The position numbers and the translations under genes were made by a program. The notes beneath the pieces were generated by a model. The model was not told where the DNA came from and ran no database searches. It saw only the letters and a list, made by a program, of their open reading frames with translations. DNA of 64,000 bases from Breoghania sp. (GTDB lineage: Bacteria; Pseudomonadota; Alphaproteobacteria; Rhizobiales; Stappiaceae): NCBI RefSeq assembly GCF_030066895.1, contig NZ_JASJAV010000019.1:1-64000 (forward strand), in the 5' to 3' direction. Positions 37,810 to 47,386 of this stretch are shown in pieces (the stretch's first letter is position 1; every line of letters starts with the position of its first letter).

Positions 37810-38893
37810 GCCGATAACCACCCCGGAACTCGCCCCAGGCGCCACGATCGGTATCCTCGGCGGCGGCCAGCTCGGCCGCATGCTGGCACTCGCGGCAAGC
37901 CTGCTCGGTTTCAAGTGCCACATCTATTGTCCCGACCCGCAGAGCCCCGCCTTTCAGGTGAGCGATGCCTACACGGTCGCGGCCTATGACGACGAGGCGG
38001 CGCTCGCCGCCTTTGCCGAAGCCGTCGACGTGGTGACCTACGAATTCGAGAACGTGCCGGAGGAAACGGCCCGCTTTCTGGAAAGCCGCATGACGCTGCG
38101 CCCCGGCTCTCATCCGCTTGCGATTACCCAGGACCGGCTGGTGGAGAAGAATTTCCTGAGCTCCATCGGCATCCCGCTTGCCCCCTTCGCCGCCGTCGAC
38201 GGACCGGACGACATCGCCGCAGCCGTTGACGTGACCGGCCTGCCCGCAATCCTGAAGACGCGGCGTATGGGCTACGACGGCAAGGGCCAGACCCGCATCG
38301 ACAGCCTGGATGATACCCAGGCCGCCTGGGAGCGCATCGGCAAGGCGCCCGCCGTGCTTGAAGGCGTCGTCGATTTCGCGCTGGAATGCTCCGTCATTGC
38401 CGCGCGCAGCACGGACGGAGAGACGGCCGCCTACGACATTGCGGAAAACAAGCACCACAACCACATCCTGAAATGGAGCCACGTTCCCGCCTCCCTGTCG
38501 CAGGAAACGCAGGACGCGGCCCGTGCACTCGGCGCCAAGGTGACCGAGGCGCTCGACTATGTCGGCGTTCTGGCGGTGGAGCTATTTGTAGTGCGGGATC
38601 ACGACGGCGAACGGCTCATCGCCAACGAAATTGCCCCGCGCGTTCACAATTCCGGGCACTGGACGCAGGACGGCTGCCTTGTCTCGCAGTTCGAACAGCA
38701 CATCCGTGCGGTGGTCGGCTGGCCGCTGGGAAGCGCGGAACGGCGTGCAGACGTGGTGATGGAAAACCTGATCGGCGCGGATGCAGAGCACTGGCCGGAC
38801 ATCATCAAGGAACCGGCCGCCCGTCTGCACCTTTACGGCAAGGCGGAAATCCGCCCGGGCCGCAAGATGGGCCACGTCAACCGGCTGAAATAG
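37781..38893 (+). CDS. purK: N5-CAIR synthase
   Basis: This ATP-grasp enzyme carboxylates AIR with bicarbonate, feeding PurE. Domains are in order: [20 protein letters not shown] (N-terminal Rossmann), [29 protein letters not shown] (ATP loop), and [30 protein letters not shown]. The body is intact, but there is no ATG. The codon where the protein should begin, four bases past the purE stop, is ATA (37814-37816, ATA-ACC-ACC-CCG), suggesting ATG to ATA. The nearest legal in-frame start is TTG 37781, inside purE. Translation may be reduced or rely on this alternative start. Confidence 0.85.
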   Translation: MPNIPATRPEPITTPELAPGATIGILGGGQLGRMLALAASLLGFKCHIYCPDPQSPAFQVSDAYTVAAYDDEAALAAFAEAVDVVTYEFENVPEETARFLESRMTLRPGSHPLAITQDRLVEKNFLSSIGIPLAPFAAVDGPDDIAAAVDVTGLPAILKTRRMGYDGKGQTRIDSLDDTQAAWERIGKAPAVLEGVVDFALECSVIAARSTDGETAAYDIAENKHHNHILKWSHVPASLSQETQDAARALGAKVTEALDYVGVLAVELFVVRDHDGERLIANEIAPRVHNSGHWTQDGCLVSQFEQHIRAVVGWPLGSAERRADVVMENLIGADAEHWPDIIKEPAARLHLYGKAEIRPGRKMGHVNRLK

Positions 38894-38961
38894 GGCACCT
38901 ATGGGAGCCGCACGGTCCCGCCTCGTCACGATTTGCACTCACCCGAAGATACGATCGGATG

Positions 38962-40240
38962 TCACACGAGACCGAGACGCTCGCGCATGCAGAACCGCCA
39001 AATCGCGGCGACCGCCACGACCGCGAGGCTGCTCGCCAGTCCCCACCACAGGCCGCCCCAGAACACCAGACCGTAGGCAAGCGCATCCCGACGCCCCAGT
39101 ACCCCGCCACAGCGATGATCATCGGGACCCTTGTGTCGGACAAGCCGCGCAGGATGCTGGCCGCGGCCCCTTGCGCGCCGTCGAAGATCTGGAAGAGAGC
39201 CCCGCAATCGCCCGTGCCCGCCGCAAGGACGGCAGGCGTGTCCGGATTGCCCGCCTTGGTGAAGAGCCCGATCAGCACGCCCGGTATGCTCAATGCTCAG
39301 GAAGACGATGGCCGCGCACACCATGAAGCCGAGCGACACCATGGACACCATGAAGGTGATCGAGGCGCATTGGCTCGCGATACCGTGGGCGGCGAGTTCG
39401 ACCGTTCCGATCCAGCCCATCATCATCGCCGAGGCGAAGAACAGGCCGACCTCGGCCAGGATCGTCAGCCCGATCGGCCAGCCGAGCCTGAGGATCTGGA
39501 AGAAGACCGGCCAGTCGCTGCGCCAGAACCGACCGAGGATGGCGAACCGGCGCAGCTTGCGATGCCGCATCGTATAAAGGGGGCAACACGGCGAAGGTCG
39601 CCGCATTGGTGCCCATCGACGCGATGCCCGCGCCCACCAGCTCCAGCCGCGGCGCACCGAAGGCGCCGAAGATCAGCACGTAATCGAGCGCCGCATTGAC
39701 GAGAGCCCCCGCCACGGTCGCCCACAGGACGACCTGCGCCTTCTCCATCACGGCCACGAAATTGCGCAGGCCCATGGTCGCCAGGGCGGGCGGCAGCGCC
39801 CATTGCAGATAGCGCATGTAGATGCCGGCCGAATGGGCGATCTCCGATTTCTGCCCCACCATGAGCAGGATCGATTCCGTGTGCCACATGACGAACATGG
39901 CGGGCACGGAATAGGCGATTACCACCCAGAGCCCCGCACGGAGCGGCGCACGTCGCGCATCCGCCGTTCGCCGCGCGCCCGTGCGGCAATCGGCATCACG
40001 GCCTGCACGAGGCCCGTGCCGAACAGGAAAATGACGATATAGAGATTGAAGGCCAGGACGGAGGCCGCCAGCGGCTCTGTTCCCAGCTGCCCGATCATCA
40101 AGGACGTCGGTCGTGTTGAGCGCCGTATGGGCAATCTGCGCCCCGGCGATCGGCAGGCCCAATACGAGCGTTGCCTTGATCTCGCGAATCCAAAGGGAGA
40201 TGTCGTTCCGCGCGGCGTCATCACTCACCAGCGAAGCCAT
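38962..40240 (-). pseudogene. MATE family efflux transporter, five frameshifts
   Basis: Fragments of one MATE/NorM-like exporter are scattered over all three minus frames. In order they are VLGLPIAGAQIAHTALNTTDVL; MIGQLGTEPLAASVLAFNLY; GLWVVIAYSVPAMFVMWHTE to NAATFAVLPPLYD; RFWRSDWPVFFQILRLGWPI to CAAIVFLSI; IPGVLIGLFTKAGNPD to AGYWGVGMRL; and FWGGLWWGLASSLAVVAV. Breaks fall near 40107 (extra T), 39940, 39575, 39297 and 39090. Loss of conserved spacing near 39250 suggests a small deletion as well. With this many lesions in 1.3 kb the gene is an old pseudogene of the set. Confidence 0.9.
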
Positions 40241-40630
40241 GAGACTTCTCCGAAAAACGATTCGCCGCGGTCCGGGATCGAAGGTCAATGACATGCGGGC
40301 GCACAGTAGTCATCTTCCGCAAACGCTTTAACCCGGCGCAACGCGGGCGACACTAACGACCCCGGCCGCATCCGTCCACCCACGCCGCACGGCACGACTT
40401 TCCGCCTTATGAACGGTATAGGTGCGCATTCTACGGGTTTCCCGCTTTCTTCGCCCCTTCCCGGTGGACAAGCACCGGTGCATCTGCTAAGGAACGACCT
40501 ACTTTCGCAACGCTCCGTGCGGCGCAGCCGGGGCATTGCCAGATCGCAGTCGGCATCCAGCCGTTTGCGACCGGCGCTTCGGACAAACATCCGATAACCT
40601 GACCAGTTCGGCAACACGGGGCATTTACGC
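40241..40630. other. 390-bp intergenic region MATE remnant-rpsU
   Basis: Divergent promoter region for rpsU and the dead MATE gene. No repeat, RNA gene or extra coding sequence was recognised. Confidence 0.5.
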
Positions 40631-40858
40631 GTGCAAGTTTTCGTTCGCGACAAAAACGTTGATCAGGCACTCAAGGCGCTGAAGAAAAAGATGCAGCGTG
40701 AAGGCATCTTCCGGGAGATGAAGCTCCGCGACCACTTCGAAAAGCCGTCCGAGAAGCGCGCCCGGGAAAAGGCGGAAGCCATCCGCCGCGCTCGCAAGCT
40801 GGCCCGCAAGCGGGCGCAGCGCGAAGGCCTTCTGAGCGGCCGTTCTGGCCGCCGCTAA
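40631..40858 (+). CDS. rpsU: 30S ribosomal protein S21
   Basis: A 75-residue bS21: [20 protein letters not shown] and [20 protein letters not shown], then a strongly basic [15 protein letters not shown] tail. Start is GTG 40631 with only a weak ribosome site, as is often true for this gene. Intact, with a probable terminator 9 bp downstream. Confidence 0.93.
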   Translation: MQVFVRDKNVDQALKALKKKMQREGIFREMKLRDHFEKPSEKRAREKAEAIRRARKLARKRAQREGLLSGRSGRR

Positions 40859-40866
40859 AGGCGCAG

Positions 40867-40890
40867 GGCCCGCATTCCGGCGGGCCTCTT
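40867..40890 (+). terminator. Probable rpsU terminator
   Basis: GGCCCGC, 6-nt loop, GCGGGCC, then TCTTCGAGTCTTTTC; the U-tract is interrupted. Confidence 0.55.
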
Positions 40891-41039
40891 CGAGTCTTTT
40901 CGCACACTACCCATCGCTCGAAATCTGAACGGACTGTGCGGGTCACCGTACGATCCGTATTGCTGTGGACTGAGCGAAATCAACGCTGTGTGACGGACTT
41001 CGTGTCAGATTGTCTCCGACCAATATGGAGGGGCATTCC

Positions 41040-41629
41040 ATAGCGCACGCGATCGTCCTCATTCATGGACACCCCGATCCCAACCCCGGACATCTGAGCC
41101 GTGCGCTCGGCGACAGCTATGCCGAAAGCGCCCGGGCGGCCGGTCACGCCGTTCACGAAATCGATGTCACACGGCTGGATTTCCCGATCCTTCGCAACGA
41201 GGCCGAATATTCCGGCTCCCTGCCACCGAGCCTCGAGCCGATCTTCGCGCGCCTGCATAAAGCCGACCACATCGTCGTCTCCTTCCCGCTCTGGCTGGGC
41301 ACGCTCCCCGCGCTGACCAAGGCGTTTTTCGAGCAGCTCCTTCATCGCAACATCGCATTTGAAGAGGCAGCCCGGCAGACCCGCTTTCCCAAGGGCCGCC
41401 TTGCGGGGCGTTCTGCGCGCCTCGTCGTGACCCATGGGCAATGCTGACCTTCATCTACCGCTTCTGGTATCTCTCGCACGGCCTGAAGGTCTTTGAACGC
41501 AATGCCCTGGACCTCGTCGAGGTCAAGCCGGTGGAGATGACGCTCTTCGGCAACGCGACGAGCACCGATGACGCGACATGTGAAAAATGGCTGGATGAAA
41601 TGCGCAGGCTGGGTCAGGCGGGAGCCTGA
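41040..41629 (+). pseudogene. NAD(P)H dehydrogenase (quinone)/flavodoxin-fold protein, broken
   Basis: The flavodoxin-like reductase family is shown by AIVLIHGHPDPNPGHLSRAL, HEIDVTRLDFPIL and DHIVVSFPLWLGTLPALTKAFFE. The normal start seems lost: ATA at 41040-41042 sits 8 bp after GGAGGGG exactly where ATG is expected. Near 41430-41442 two extra bases (a C in CCC and an A in AA) shift the frame; removing both gives VVTMGMLTFIYRFWYL, the family's flavin-loop sequence. The tail ends at 41629. The gene lies close to a family A repeat. Confidence 0.85.
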
Positions 41630-41705
41630 TGAGCCTGATGAGAGCGCGCGCGGAATGAGAGTTCCGGCAGCAACCTGTGCTGCCGGGCAGCGACGCGTCG
41701 CACTG

Positions 41706-42003
41706 CCCATCCTTCGAGACGGACCTTCGGGCCTTTCACATTATCCAGCCCAAAACGGTATCGAGTTGTCCTCAATACTCTCAACTCATCATCCCGGCCT
41801 CCGAGCCGGGATCCATTCCATGCTCTATCGGCAGGGAATGTGGTTGGATTAATCTTCGATATCCACCTCTTACCGCGCTGAAGCATCACGGCATAGATTG
41901 CCGGTCGGAGCCGGCAATGACGGGAGAGATGTAGCCGGAATAACCCGATACCATTTTCGGGCTGGACACTGAGGAGGCCCGAAGGGCCGTCTCGAAGGAT
42001 TGG
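41706..42003. repeat. Family A repeat, copy 4, long form
   Basis: Ends CCCATCCTTCGAGACGG and CCGTCTCGAAGGAT. The core includes CCCGGCCTCCGAGCCGGG and ATTGCCGGTCGGAGCCGGCAATGACG, matching the copy at 4749-5111 along its whole length with scattered mismatches. It fills the gap before the pntB terminator. Confidence 0.88.
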
Positions 42004-42035
42004 CCTCCGCACTTTCCTCTCCCCCACCTGCCCAC

Positions 42036-42066
42036 GAAAAAGGCCGCGCCCAGGGGACGCGGCCTC
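42036..42066 (-). terminator. Terminator of the pnt operon
   Basis: Minus strand GGCCGCG, loop, CGCGGCC, then TTTTTCG, 30 bp past the pntB stop. Confidence 0.85.
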
Positions 42067-42094
42067 AATTCGTTTCTCGCGAAGGTCGTCAGGC

Positions 42095-43489
42095 CTACAT
42101 CGACTTGACGATTTCCTCGGTCATCTTCTTGGCGTCGCCGAAAAGCATCATCGTCTGATCCAGGAAGAACAGCTCGTTCTGGATGCCCGCATAGCCGGAG
42201 CCCATGCCGCGCTTGACGAAGAGCACCGTCTTGGCCTTGTCGACATCGAGGATCGGCATGCCGTAGATCGGCGAGGACGGATCGTCGCGCGCCGCCGGGT
42301 TGGTGACGTCGTTGGCGCCAATGACGAAGGTCACGTCGGCCTGCGCGAACTCGGAGTTGATGTCTTCGAGCTCGAACACCTCGTCATAGGGCACGTTGGC
42401 TTCCGCCAGGAGAACGTTCATGTGCCCCGGCATACGGCCAGCCACCGGGTGAATGGCGTACTTCACCTCGACGCCTTCCAACTTCAGCTTGTCGGCCATT
42501 TCCTGAAGCGCGTGCTGCGCCTGGGCGACCGCCATGCCGTAACCCGGCACTATGATGACCTTGGAGGCGTTCTTCATCAGATACGTCGCATCCTCGGCCG
42601 CCCCCTGCTTGACCGGACGTTCTTCCGCACCGCCGGCCGCAGCAGACGCCGTCTCGCCGCCGAAGCCGCCGAGAATGACGGAGACGAACGAGCGGTTCAT
42701 GCCCTTGCACATGATGTAGGACAGGATCGCACCCGACGAGCCGACCAGCGCGCCGGTGATGATCAGCGCCATGTTGCCGAGCGTGAAGCCGATACCAGCC
42801 GCAGCCCACCCCGAATAGGAGTTGAGCATCGAGATCACGACCGGCATGTCCGCCCCACCGATGGGAACGATCAGCAGCCCGCCGAAGATCAGCGACAAGA
42901 TCACGGTCAGCCAGAAGACCGTGTGGCTCTCCGTCGTCGCCAAAGCGATGATCAGGATGACGATCGCCGCAGCCAGCGCGATGTTGATGACGTGACGACC
43001 CGGCAGCAGGATCGACTTGCCCGACATGTTGCCGTTGAGCTTCAGGAAGGCGATGACCGACCCAGTGAAGGTGATCGCACCGATGGCGATGCCGATGGAG
43101 CTTTCGATCAGCGCTTGGGCGTGGATGGAACCCACCTCGCCGATGCCGAAGGCTTCCGGCGCGTAGATCGCCCCGGCCGCAACGAGCACGGCGGCAAGAC
43201 CGACGAGCGAGTGGAAGGCCGCAACGAGCTGCGGCATGGCCGTCATCGGGATCTTGCGCGCGATGTAGGCACCGATGCCGCCGCCGATGGCCAGCCCCAG
43301 CACGATCAGCACCCAGCCGGTGCCGGACGGCACCGCGATGCCGAGCGTGGTCAGGATGGCGATCGCCATACCGATCATGCCGAAGACGTTACCCTGACGG
43401 GATGTCGTGGGATGCGACAGGCCGCGCAGCGCCAGAATGAACAGGACGCCGGAGACCAGATAGAGAAAGGTCACGATATTCGTTGTCAT
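42095..43489 (-). CDS. pntB: NAD(P) transhydrogenase subunit beta
   Basis: Membrane domain II plus NADP-binding domain III of the proton-translocating transhydrogenase, which drives NADPH formation with the proton gradient. The 464-residue protein has about nine helices to residue 260 (e.g. MPQLVAAFHSLVGLAAVLVA), then VIIVPGYGMAVAQAQHAL (NADP fold) and FVIGANDVTNPAARDDPSSP near the end. It is last in the operon pntA1-pntA2-pntB, 13 bp after pntA2. ATG 43489. Intact. Confidence 0.96.
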   Translation of the reverse strand: MTTNIVTFLYLVSGVLFILALRGLSHPTTSRQGNVFGMIGMAIAILTTLGIAVPSGTGWVLIVLGLAIGGGIGAYIARKIPMTAMPQLVAAFHSLVGLAAVLVAAGAIYAPEAFGIGEVGSIHAQALIESSIGIAIGAITFTGSVIAFLKLNGNMSGKSILLPGRHVINIALAAAIVILIIALATTESHTVFWLTVILSLIFGGLLIVPIGGADMPVVISMLNSYSGWAAAGIGFTLGNMALIITGALVGSSGAILSYIMCKGMNRSFVSVILGGFGGETASAAAGGAEERPVKQGAAEDATYLMKNASKVIIVPGYGMAVAQAQHALQEMADKLKLEGVEVKYAIHPVAGRMPGHMNVLLAEANVPYDEVFELEDINSEFAQADVTFVIGANDVTNPAARDDPSSPIYGMPILDVDKAKTVLFVKRGMGSGYAGIQNELFFLDQTMMLFGDAKKMTEEIVKSM

Positions 43490-43502
43490 AAGTTCGGCAC
43501 CC

Positions 43503-43976
43503 TCACGACTTCTTCTTGTACATGGCAAGCATGCGGCTAGTTACCAGGAACCCGCCGAATATGTTTACCGATGCAAGGATGAGCGCGATGAAGCCGAAGC
43601 CGTGAGCCCAGGCGGTGTTCGCCTCCTGGCCCGCCACCGCATCGGCGCCGACGGCGAGCAGCGCGCCGACCACGATCACGGAGGAAATCGCGTTGGTGAC
43701 CGACATGAGCGGCGTATGCAGCGCCGGGGTCACCGACCACACCACATAGTAGCCGACGAAGATCGCCAGCACGAAAACCGCCAGACGAAAGACGAACGGA
43801 TCGATCGCCCCGCCGGATGCTGCGTGGGCAAGCGCACCGGCGGCATCCGCCACCCCGCCCGTTGCCTGATCCGCATAGGTCTGGGCGGCATCTGCCGCCG
43901 CGCGGGCGGCGTCTGCGGCCGCCTGCGCCGCATCGGCAACAGCGCGCGCCTTTTCAAGAGCCATTTCGCTCGCCAT
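43503..43976 (-). CDS. pntA2: NAD(P) transhydrogenase subunit alpha part 2
   Basis: The small membrane subunit of the split-alpha transhydrogenase. Of 157 residues, the first 55 are an Ala-rich helical repeat ([19 protein letters not shown]), longer than the usual short lead. The membrane part follows: [40 protein letters not shown] and [20 protein letters not shown]. The stop of pntA1 abuts its start. Intact. Confidence 0.95.
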   Translation of the reverse strand: MASEMALEKARAVADAAQAAADAARAAADAAQTYADQATGGVADAAGALAHAASGGAIDPFVFRLAVFVLAIFVGYYVVWSVTPALHTPLMSVTNAISSVIVVGALLAVGADAVAGQEANTAWAHGFGFIALILASVNIFGGFLVTSRMLAMYKKKS

Positions 43977-45119
43977 TTATTCGTCCCCTTTCGGTGCGAA
44001 TGCCGGATGCACAACCGCGCCGTCGCGCGTCAGCACCGTCGCCGATACAAGTTCATCTTCCCAGTTGACCTTCAAGGAGGAGGTTTCCTTGTCGACCAGT
44101 GTCGTGACGAAAGTCAGCAGGTTCTTCGCATAGAGCGCCGAGGCGGACGCCGGAATGCGCCCGGCGACGTTGAGATGCCCGACGATCTTCACGTCGCTCA
44201 CCGTCGCAACCTTGCCCGGCTTCGCGCCTTCCACGTTGCCGCCGCGCTCCACCGCCAGATCGATAATCACCGATCCCGGCTTCATCGACTGCACCATTTC
44301 CTTGGAAACGAGGCGCGGGGACGGACGACCGGGAATCAGCGCCGTGGTGATGACGATGTCCTGCTTGGAAATGTGAGAATCGACCAGCTCGGCCTGCTTC
44401 TTCTGGTATTCCTCGGACATCTGCTTGGCGTAGCCGCCAGCGGTCTCGGCCTGCTTAAACTCCTCGTCCTCGACCGCGATGAATTTCGCGCCGAGAGACT
44501 CGACCTGTTCCTTGGCCGCCGGACGCACGTCCGTGGCGGTCACGGCAGCGCCTAGACGCCGCGCCGTGGCGATCGCCTGAAGACCGGCAACGCCCGCCCC
44601 CATGACGAAGACACGCGCGGCGGGAACCGTGCCCGCCGCCGTCATCATCATCGGCATGGCGCGATCGAACTCGTCAGCCGCGTCGATCACCGCCTGATAG
44701 CCGGCAAGGTTCGCCTGGGAGGACAGCACGTCCATCGACTGCGCGCGCGTGATGCGCGGCATGAATTCCATGGCGACGGCGGCGATATTGGCCTTGGCCA
44801 TCGCCTCCACGTCCTTCTCGTGGCCGAAAGGATCCATCGTACCGATGACGAGGGCGCCGGCTTTCATCGCGCCGAGTTCCTCCGCCGTCGGACGGCGCAC
44901 CTTCAGCACCACGTCGGCGTCCTTGAACACGTTGGCGGCATCGGCCACGATTTTCGCACCGGCGTCCCGGAATTCCGCATCCGGAATCCGCGAGGCCTTA
45001 CCGGCCCCTTTTTCCACCAGCACCTCGAGCCCGAGCGCAACATATTTCTTCACCGTATCCGGCGTCGCAGCGACCCGGGTTTCAACGGCGTCGCGTTCGA
45101 GCGGCACCCCGATCTTCAT
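43977..45119 (-). CDS. pntA1: NAD(P) transhydrogenase subunit alpha part 1
   Basis: The soluble NAD(H)-binding domain I of transhydrogenase, 380 residues, with the alanine-dehydrogenase-like fold. It has MKIGVPLERDAVETRVAATP, the dinucleotide loop VFVMGAGVAGLQAIATARRL (about residue 165), the mobile-loop region TTALIPGRPSPRLVSKEMV and VIIDLAVERGGNVEG. ATG 45119 follows AAGGGGGAT. It heads the operon; the aa3 oxidase subunit IV gene lies upstream on the same strand. Intact. Confidence 0.96.
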   Translation of the reverse strand: MKIGVPLERDAVETRVAATPDTVKKYVALGLEVLVEKGAGKASRIPDAEFRDAGAKIVADAANVFKDADVVLKVRRPTAEELGAMKAGALVIGTMDPFGHEKDVEAMAKANIAAVAMEFMPRITRAQSMDVLSSQANLAGYQAVIDAADEFDRAMPMMMTAAGTVPAARVFVMGAGVAGLQAIATARRLGAAVTATDVRPAAKEQVESLGAKFIAVEDEEFKQAETAGGYAKQMSEEYQKKQAELVDSHISKQDIVITTALIPGRPSPRLVSKEMVQSMKPGSVIIDLAVERGGNVEGAKPGKVATVSDVKIVGHLNVAGRIPASASALYAKNLLTFVTTLVDKETSSLKVNWEDELVSATVLTRDGAVVHPAFAPKGDE

Positions 45120-45451
45120 ATGCATCCCCCTTTTGGGAGCACGGTATCCCACGCACAACGCAAACCGCCCCGCGCCGACCGTGCCCGACCAGATATGAAA
45201 GCAGCTCGCATTCCGAAAGGCATTCGAGCCGCCTGTTGTTCTGACGGCTTCGGTGCGCACCGAAGCCCGTCTTCGAATTTTCGTCGTCGCCCGATCAGCC
45301 GTCACCCGACACATGTCCTCCGGCAGGCGATCCACGGACGGACAGTCCGCAAACCGTTTGCCCGGCAGACCCCATGTCAGGGGAGAGACACCGAGAGAGT
45401 CCGACCAACCATTTAGCCACGCATTTGGCTACGCATTCGGCCGGGAATCGG
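45120..45451. other. 332-bp intergenic region upstream of pntA1
   Basis: Promoter region of the pnt operon. No RNA gene, strong hairpin or conserved small reading frame seen. Confidence 0.5.
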
Positions 45452-45736
45452 TCAACCGACGGTCAGAATAGCCATGAGTCCGGCAAACACGAATACGGCT
45501 GCCGAAGGAATCCATCCCTTCTGTCCGGCGAACAGGCCGATAACCGCGGCGATGATTGTCGCCAACAATACGACTGTACCAGCCAGATTTGAATAACCGC
45601 TGCCGAGCCCGAAGATCAATAGACATAGCACCACATTGATACATGCAATCACGCCGATCTTGCTAAAGGCCACGAAGCCAGCATAAGTCTTTTCATGTTC
45701 TGAGTAGTCCATCGTCGGTGCATTATTTTCAGTCAT
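45452..45736 (-). CDS. aa3-type cytochrome c oxidase subunit IV
   Basis: A 94-residue protein with the subunit IV signature MDYSEHEKTYAGFVAFSKIG followed by three short membrane segments (VIACINVVLCLLIFGLG, AGTVVLLATIIAAVIGLFAG, AAVFVFAGLMAIL). ATG 45736 has an excellent GGAGGG site. In Rhizobiales this small subunit typically lies ahead of pntA rather than in the main cox cluster. It would associate with the aa3 terminal oxidase. Intact. Confidence 0.82.
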   Translation of the reverse strand: MTENNAPTMDYSEHEKTYAGFVAFSKIGVIACINVVLCLLIFGLGSGYSNLAGTVVLLATIIAAVIGLFAGQKGWIPSAAVFVFAGLMAILTVG

Positions 45737-45858
45737 TCTCGCTCCCTCCGCGAATGCCTTTTCAATCGTCTGCCCTAACGTCTGAAACGAAAAGATAGAC
45801 ACTGCGACGATATGAAACGCAAGCCCTCCGTAAGGTCAACACAAATCGCCATTTGGTA

Positions 45859-47153
45859 CTACTCGGCAGTGGGCAACCCAACATTTGCCAGCAGATCGCA
45901 CTGACGTGCGGCTACACTGTCGGCATCGAAATCTTCTATCTGTTCGTTGAATAGGCGATAGAAATTCAGCTCCGCCTTGAGGTGCAGGAACACCCCTCCG
46001 AGACCGATCGCCGCACGATCCATGAACACGAATTCGCGAGGAACAGTCACCGGGCCGTGCTCCTTGAGCGCCTGATGCACCCGAAAAGCCTCCCGCCCGG
46101 CCGTATTCCGCCGGGCTCACCCCATCGGCAATGGCGCGGGTGCGATCCTCAAGGAGAGGTCCGTAGATGAATCGCACCCAGATATTCAGCGCATCGATGA
46201 GTTCGCGCGAGAGTCCCTTGAAGCCCCAGGTCTCGTAAGCGTGAACGATTCGCGCTTCGTCATCTGCCAGAAGCCCGCGATAGAGATCGACGACGTCCGC
46301 CACGAAGCGGCTGGGGAAGATGCGGATGCAACCATAGTCCAGAAGATTGATCCCGACGGGCGCCCCCGCCTCCTCGAAGACCGTGTAATTGCCCAGATGC
46401 GGATCGCCGTGGATCACGCCCACATAGGAAAACGGATACCACCAGGCCCGGAACATCACCTCGGCGATCAGGTTGCGCTCTTCAAGCGAATGATCGCGGT
46501 AGTTCAGAAGCGGCCGCCCTTCAAGCCAGCCCATTGCGAGCAGGCGTCCGGTCGAAAGCTCGTCCACCACCTCAGGCACGCGGATCATCGACTTCTCGGC
46601 AAAGACCTGCCGGTAGAGCGCCATGTTGCGCGCCTCGCGCTCGTAATCGAGTTCCTCGCGCACCCACTCGCCCAGTTCCACCGCGATTTCGCGCGCATCG
46701 ATGGCCGGCCGCATGCGGCGATGGATCGACAGGATCACCCCGAGCTGGGTGAGATTCGGCCTCCACCGCAGACGCCATATCCGGATATTGCAGCTTGACC
46801 GCCAGCCGCTGACCGTCGAGCGCGCGCGCCTCGTGCACCTGGCCGAGGGAGGCGGCGGCCGACGGCGTATCGTTGAATTCGGCGAATTTCGTGCGCCAGT
46901 CGCGCCCAAGCTCCGCTTGCAGCGTGGCGAGTTCGGTTGTGTGTTCGGGCGGGACGGCGTCGGGAATGGTGGCGAAAAGCTGGGCGATCTTCATCAGCGG
47001 CCCTTTCAGCCCGCCAAGCATCGCCGTCAGTTCCTCCGCGTTGCGATCGCGATCGCGCCCGCCGCCAACGAGCCGGGCGCCCGCGACACGGGCCGCAAAG
47101 CCGCCGACCTGCGCATAGCGCCCGACACGTGCGGAAAGCCGGTTGGCCCTCAC
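45859..47153 (-). pseudogene. ABC1/UbiB family atypical kinase, broken
   Basis: Kinase-like family features are GGLKGPLMKIAQLFATIPDA, AAASLGQVHEARALDGQRLA, VKLQYPDMASAVEA and YVGVIHGDPHLGNYTVFEE, with the conserved metal Asp in LLDYG. The frame changes near 46755 (after the QYPDM segment) and near 46100, after which VPREFVFMDRAAIGLGG runs to 45859. About 20 residues normally found between ATLQ and AELGRDW are absent, suggesting a further in-frame deletion. The N-terminus is also uncertain (GTG 47153, or an out-of-frame ATG 47184). Multiple lesions; dead. Confidence 0.85.
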
Positions 47154-47386
47154 GGTCGGGCGGACGACGCTTATCAGATGTCATCGATAAGGACCTCGCC
47201 TCCCAAGAGCATGACCGACCGGATCGGGGAACTCCGATCGACGGAAAATCGCTCTAGAATGCCGCAGATTGCGCGACCGTCTGGCTGCAAGATAGGCGTC
47301 ACGCGCGCTTATACAACGCAAATAAGCGAGATGAGATCCATTTCGGGAGATCAAGTTGCCCAGCGCTCACCCATGCAAGCGCGGGA

